Source: Cephalothrix spiralis (Eukaryota > Nemertea > Palaeonemertea > Archinemertea > Cephalotrichidae). Taken from it: a stretch of 10,333 bases of DNA. Both the position numbers and the translations under genes were made by a program. Where the stretch lies: contig JAUCNG010408804.1 of the NCBI GenBank assembly GCA_032353305.1, positions 1 through 10,333 of the forward strand, given 5' to 3'. This document shows, piece after piece, positions 7,171 through 10,333 of this stretch; position 1 is the stretch's first letter, and every line of letters starts with the position of its first letter. A model generated the notes under the pieces. The model saw only the letters and a program-made list of their open reading frames with translations, had not been told where the DNA came from and ran no database searches.

Positions 7171-7715
7171 CGTCATGTACTTTCGCTTTTGTTCAAATGT
7201 GATCTCAAACGTTTCTGTGATACAAATCATAGATTGTTATTTAGTGGGTCTCTGATACGGTTTCTTTGAGTACGTGAGCCAGTCTTCGGGCCTTAAAAAC
7301 AGTCGGTTGGGGGCCAGTCAAATATTATTATACAGTTTTCCTACGAGTGATGCATTACATAAGAATTGTGAGGCGGGTCCCGAGGCTGGCTAATATGCCG
7401 GTGGTCAGGCCCTCGGGTCAAGTTTAAAAGCCAATTGAGGTTAATCAATGAAAAAAATAGAACTTATCCGTATATTTTGAATGATTCTTTTTTTCTTCTG
7501 TGCTAAACACACAAGGAAACGGATGATGTCGCTATATGGTCCTATTTTTACATCTCATTCAGGGTGGCCACTCACTCTGACAATCCTGGAAAATCCGTTA
7601 ATCGATAATTAAGTCAAAAATCAAGAATGGAAAAACCTAGAAATTGGGCAGATGATCAAAATACATGATTAGAAATAACATTGTAGATTTTAATAAAAAA
7701 TCCCGGTGTTCACGG
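7171..7715 (+). other. Probable 3' UTR of the MFSD8-like gene
   Basis: This region follows the TAG and runs to the likely poly(A) site. It includes a hairpin, CCCGAGG (7379-7385) with CCTCGGG (7411-7417), in a locally GC-richer patch at about 7370-7420 that could form in the mRNA. The 3' limit is inferred from the AATAAA at 7692 only, with no transcript evidence. Confidence 0.45.
7692..7697 (+). promoter_or_regulatory. Candidate poly(A) signal AATAAA
   Basis: This is the first AATAAA on the + strand after the stop codon that I could find, about 520 nt downstream. It is followed by GGTGTTC and then twelve consecutive G at 7719-7730. That spacing suits a downstream G/GU-rich cleavage element. 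The hexamer is common by chance in AT-rich DNA, so the call is tentative. Confidence 0.45.
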
Positions 7716-8460
7716 AATGGGGGGGGGGGGCTGAGCCTTCTGATTCCCCAATATATGATGTTCTATCATACAGGCCATTTAAAACTATCCACCATTTAAT
7801 TTGGCCATATTGATTGATAATCTTTATTACATTATAATCACAATGTAAATGGGACGCCCCAAAAAGAAACGGTAGATTCTTTAATTCCATGGGGGCATTT
7901 TACATATTTTAGTAGAAAAACGTAGATGAACAGATTTTTCCTTTTCCCAGTTATTATTGCCTTATAGAACAAATTGTAATAATTTGATGTTAAAATACTT
8001 ACTTCATTCTATTTTAGTTGCATTTTTGGGGAATCTTGTTTAGAGTGATATGAAGTGATATAAGTTTATAATTATTGTTCTTTTTTATATTTTTATGCTA
8101 TATTTATACGACATAATATGCAAATTCATTAGTTCATGATGTTAATTTAAAAGAATAGTTTTACGTGTTTTTAAAATTGTTTGATAATCAATATTTTTAA
8201 TCATCAATCAATTGTCCATTTTGATAAACAAAGAAACAATTAATTAGCATTTAAAAGTGAAGATGGAATATCCGTCCAAACTATGATAATCTAGAATAGT
8301 CCGACCCAACCTATTAATGAATTGTCATAAAGGATGCAATGCTACCATACATGTAGCTTCTATAGTCGTATATAGATGTAGAATTGTAGATGTAACGTAT
8401 TACGTCATTAACATTTTTTTATAAATTTCATAGAATATTTTATAATGATAATATATATCC
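7716..8460. other. Intergenic, no feature seen
   Basis: AT-rich flank between the likely end of the gene and the 525-bp tandem repeat. It starts with the G12 tract. A minus-strand open frame near 7690-7890 crosses this tract and has no protein-like character. No RNA gene or bounded repeat is visible. Confidence 0.7.
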
Positions 8461-8985
8461 AATTGTTGCCAAATATTTTTAATACTGATTCACATCAAAA
8501 CATTTTAATATATATTTAATTATTATACGAACTACTTTTTATGTTAATTGATAGAAAACAACATCTTTCAAAGAGTGAAAATTAATACCACCGGTACTGT
8601 ACGATTACCATACTAATACTTATGATGACACTACAAGACGGTAAATTATACTGTTATCTTTTTATTATGCTTTAAAAATGCTCATTTTATGTTACATACC
8701 AAATTTCCTTTTTAAAATATTTGGTGCATTTTACGTTATATATTAAACAAACATTTTAAAGGCGTCTTTAATCTTTATGTTACAATAATTAATCTGATGA
8801 GTTTTTTTCTTCTCGTCTTCAGCTTCCAATAATATTTTGCTTGATGAAAACCTTTAAGAGCTATGACGTTGAGCTTATATTTTTATAGAGATAAAGAAGA
8901 AGGGATTGGGTAAGTCAATTTTGAACTAGATTTTAAACATTAGTATTTATCTACACTGATTTATGGAACTTCTGTTATTCAACAT
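8461..8985. repeat. ~525-bp tandem repeat, copy 1
   Basis: The unit begins AATTGTTGCCAAATA and ends ...GATTTATGGAACTTCTGTTA at about 8985, where the second copy starts at once. The copies are collinear over their whole length with scattered substitutions and two indels of roughly 10-15 bp, one near 9075 and one near 8930-8950. Identity looks above 90% by eye. Each has the inverted pair ACCAAAT/ATTTGGT around AAGGAAA-type sequence, and each has the exon-like segment. No terminal inverted repeats frame the unit, so it looks like a segmental tandem duplication and not a transposon pair. Confidence 0.93.
8823..8909 (+). other. Exon-like segment in repeat copy 1
   Basis: An 87-nt segment. Upstream it has a branch-point-like TAATCTGATGA, a long pyrimidine tract (GTTTTTTTCTTCTCGTCTTC) and AG at 8821-8822. 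Downstream it has the donor ATTGG|GTAAGT starting at 8910. All three forward frames contain stops, so it cannot be an internal coding exon. A 14-codon ATG frame (8844-8888) lies inside it. It may be a non-coding or 5' UTR exon of an unseen gene or lncRNA, or a decoy of two good-looking splice sites. Confidence 0.4.
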
Positions 8986-9510
8986 AATTGTTGCCAAATA
9001 CTTTTAATACTGATTCACATTAAAACATTTTAATATATATTTAATTATTATACGAACTACTTTTTATGTTAATTTTTAAAGTCCAAATGATAGAAAACGA
9101 CATCTTTCAAAGAGTGAAAATTAATACCACCGGTACTGTACGATTACCATACTAATAATGCTCATGATGACACTGCAAAACGGTAAATTATACTGTTATT
9201 TTTCTTTTGTGCTTTAAAAATGCTCATTTTATGTTAAATACCAAATTTCCTTTTTAAAATATTTGGTGCATTTTACGTTATATTAAACAAACATTTTAAA
9301 GGCGTCTTTAATCTTTATGTTACAATAATTAATCTGATGAGTTTTTTTCTCTCGTTTTCCAGCTTCCAATAATATTTTGGTTGATGAAAACCTTGAAGAG
9401 CTATGACGTTGGGCTTATATTTTTATAGAGATAAAAAAAAGGGATTGGGTAAGTCAATTTTGAACCAGTTTTTGTCGACACTGATTTATGGAACTTTTGC
9501 TATTTGATAT
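8986..9510. repeat. ~525-bp tandem repeat, copy 2
   Basis: A direct head-to-tail copy of 8461-8985, with the same order of blocks: AATTGTTGCCAAATA, CCACCGGTACTGTACGATTA, AAAGGCGTCTTTAATC, the splice-site-flanked segment, and GATTTATGGAAC. It carries an extra ~14 bp (TTTAAAGTCCAAA region near 9075) and lacks ~12 bp near 9470 relative to copy 1. The right limit is where similarity fades, around 9510. Confidence 0.92.
9363..9448 (+). other. Exon-like segment in repeat copy 2
   Basis: An 86-nt counterpart of 8823-8909. Both splice sites are preserved: a pyrimidine tract plus CAG at 9360-9362, and GG|GTAAGT from 9449. The small ATG frame at 9384-9428 is kept at 14 codons with two amino acid changes (Phe to Leu, Glu to Gly). 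In another frame this copy gives SNNILVDENLEEL then a stop, where copy 1 stops three codons sooner, so a terminal coding exon in copy 2 is an alternative reading. Confidence 0.4.
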
Positions 9511-9664
9511 AAATCAGACCACAGTGCTCGGCTCCCAGCAAAAATATCGGAAATGTGGGCCTAAACCCCTTAAACTCTATTTGAGTCTTATGATGGTGAA
9601 AAAACTTTTTCTAGAGTACGCGTAAAATGTAAGTTGTTGAGGTTTTTATCCTTTCGGCCCGCCA
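9511..9664. other. Spacer between tandem repeat and foldback transposon
   Basis: About 150 bp of unassigned sequence, slightly less AT-rich than its surroundings (GCTCGGCTCCCAGC near 9527). No gene, RNA or repeat is recognised. Confidence 0.6.
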
Positions 9665-10145
9665 TATGCAGCGTGTCGCAATATTATGGAAAACAGCCAG
9701 ATGACGTCATACTGTGACTCAATTATGAATATTTTTATAATTGCAAAAAATACGCATTTGGTCTTCTCTCCCGAATAAAACAGATTTGGTGCAGATCGGT
9801 TCATAACTAAGGGAGCTACGATTAAACTCTAAAAAACCTCTGGTTTTAATTTCCCCAACCTAAATCATTTACTAAAACGAGAGAATGCTATTTTCAATTA
9901 CTCTAAAATTAATCTAGTATACTTTCAGTGCATTTCAATTTTTATTAAAAAAAAAAAATTGTAAATATTAGATTTAAAAAATCAAACTTTTTGGTCCTCT
10001 AGGAAAACTCGGATTTGCACCAAATTTATTTTATTTGAAAGTGAAGACCATAAATTCTCTCTAGTGATTTATATGGTCTATTCATAATTAAGTCGCAATA
10101 TGACGTCATCTGGATGTTATTCATTTTATTGGGACACGCTGTATA
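9665..10145. mobile_element. 477-bp foldback DNA transposon (MITE) with TA duplications
   Basis: The left terminus TGCAGCGTGTCGCAATA (from 9667) pairs with the inverted right terminus TACAGCGTGTCCCAATA (ending 10143), and TA flanks each (9665-9666 and 10144-10145). Inverted similarity continues through CCAGATGACGTCATA, GACTCAATTATGAATA, TTTGGTCTTCTC and ATTTGGTGCA, so the arms are roughly 130 bp with mismatches and gaps. There is no transposase frame. The TA duplication and CAG-type end fit a non-autonomous Tc1/mariner-like element. The arms are more diverged than those of the 118-bp palindrome, suggesting an older insertion. Confidence 0.87.
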
Positions 10146-10333
10146 TCACTCCAGTATGTAATTATTAGCATAACATTATAAATTGCCGCAAAATAGGAAA
10201 AGGGATCAATCCGGGGGATCAATAGTCTGCGATAAATTTGTCCCCGTAAGCATGTTGTGTCAATTTCACCTCGTAGAAAATGAGGTTATGATAAAATAGT
10301 AAATTAGATTTATATTTTTACCGGTAGAACGTC
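10146..10333. other. Right edge of window, no feature seen
   Basis: AT-rich sequence after the transposon. It has one short repeated word (GGGATCAAT at about 10202 and a near copy at 10216) and nothing that supports a gene or element. Confidence 0.6.

Noticed and set aside
5377-7600. Possible shared repeat around GTGGCCACTC (near 5428 and 7564) with CCTGGAAAA nearby
   Set aside because: The order of the two motifs differs between sites and the common word is a self-complementary octamer. I could not establish collinear similarity.
1-10333. Novel multi-gene system, CRISPR array, prophage or operon
   Set aside because: The only protein gene is a spliced MFSD8/CLN7 orthologue. No array of spaced repeats, ribosome binding sites or clustered cassettes is present.

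Overview
This is a eukaryotic, metazoan nuclear genome window. It is AT-rich, roughly two-thirds A+T by eye. One intron-split gene on the + strand fills 720-7170; the rest is introns, 3' flank and repeats. The gene encodes a lysosomal major facilitator superfamily protein of the MFSD8/CLN7 family. Eight exons joined at GT-AG boundaries give 1344 nt, an uninterrupted 447-codon frame plus stop. This runs from just after the first membrane segment to the natural C-terminus. The exon(s) for the N-terminus, the first membrane segment and any lysosomal sorting signal must lie upstream of base 1. Compact 350-1057 bp introns, small foldback DNA elements and tRNA-derived SINEs suggest a marine invertebrate, perhaps a mollusc such as a bivalve. 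That taxonomic guess is weak and rests on style, not on a diagnostic marker.

Layout. Bases 1-719 are intron (or upstream) sequence holding a 118-bp near-perfect palindrome. Exons lie at 720-963, 1588-1701, 2307-2483, 3488-3590, 3941-4075, 5133-5236, 5915-6162 and 6952-7170. Intron 1 carries a 320-bp foldback element with TA flanks. Intron 2 carries a ~107-bp tandem duplication ending about 50 bp before the next exon. Introns 3 and 5 each hold a copy of the same tRNA-derived SINE, both antisense to the gene. Introns 2, 4, 6 and 7 show no foreign gene. The 3' UTR probably ends near an AATAAA at 7692, which is followed by a 12-G tract.

Downstream, 8461-9510 is a head-to-tail tandem duplication of a ~525-bp unit. 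Each copy contains an exon-like 86-87 nt segment with a strong 3' splice site and a GGTAAGT donor, but stops in all frames. At 9665-10145 there is a 477-bp foldback transposon with TA target duplications and a TGACGTCA palindrome in each arm.

There is no operon, CRISPR, phage or defence system here. The window is a conserved housekeeping gene with accessory repeats; the most open question is the duplicated exon-like unit downstream of it.
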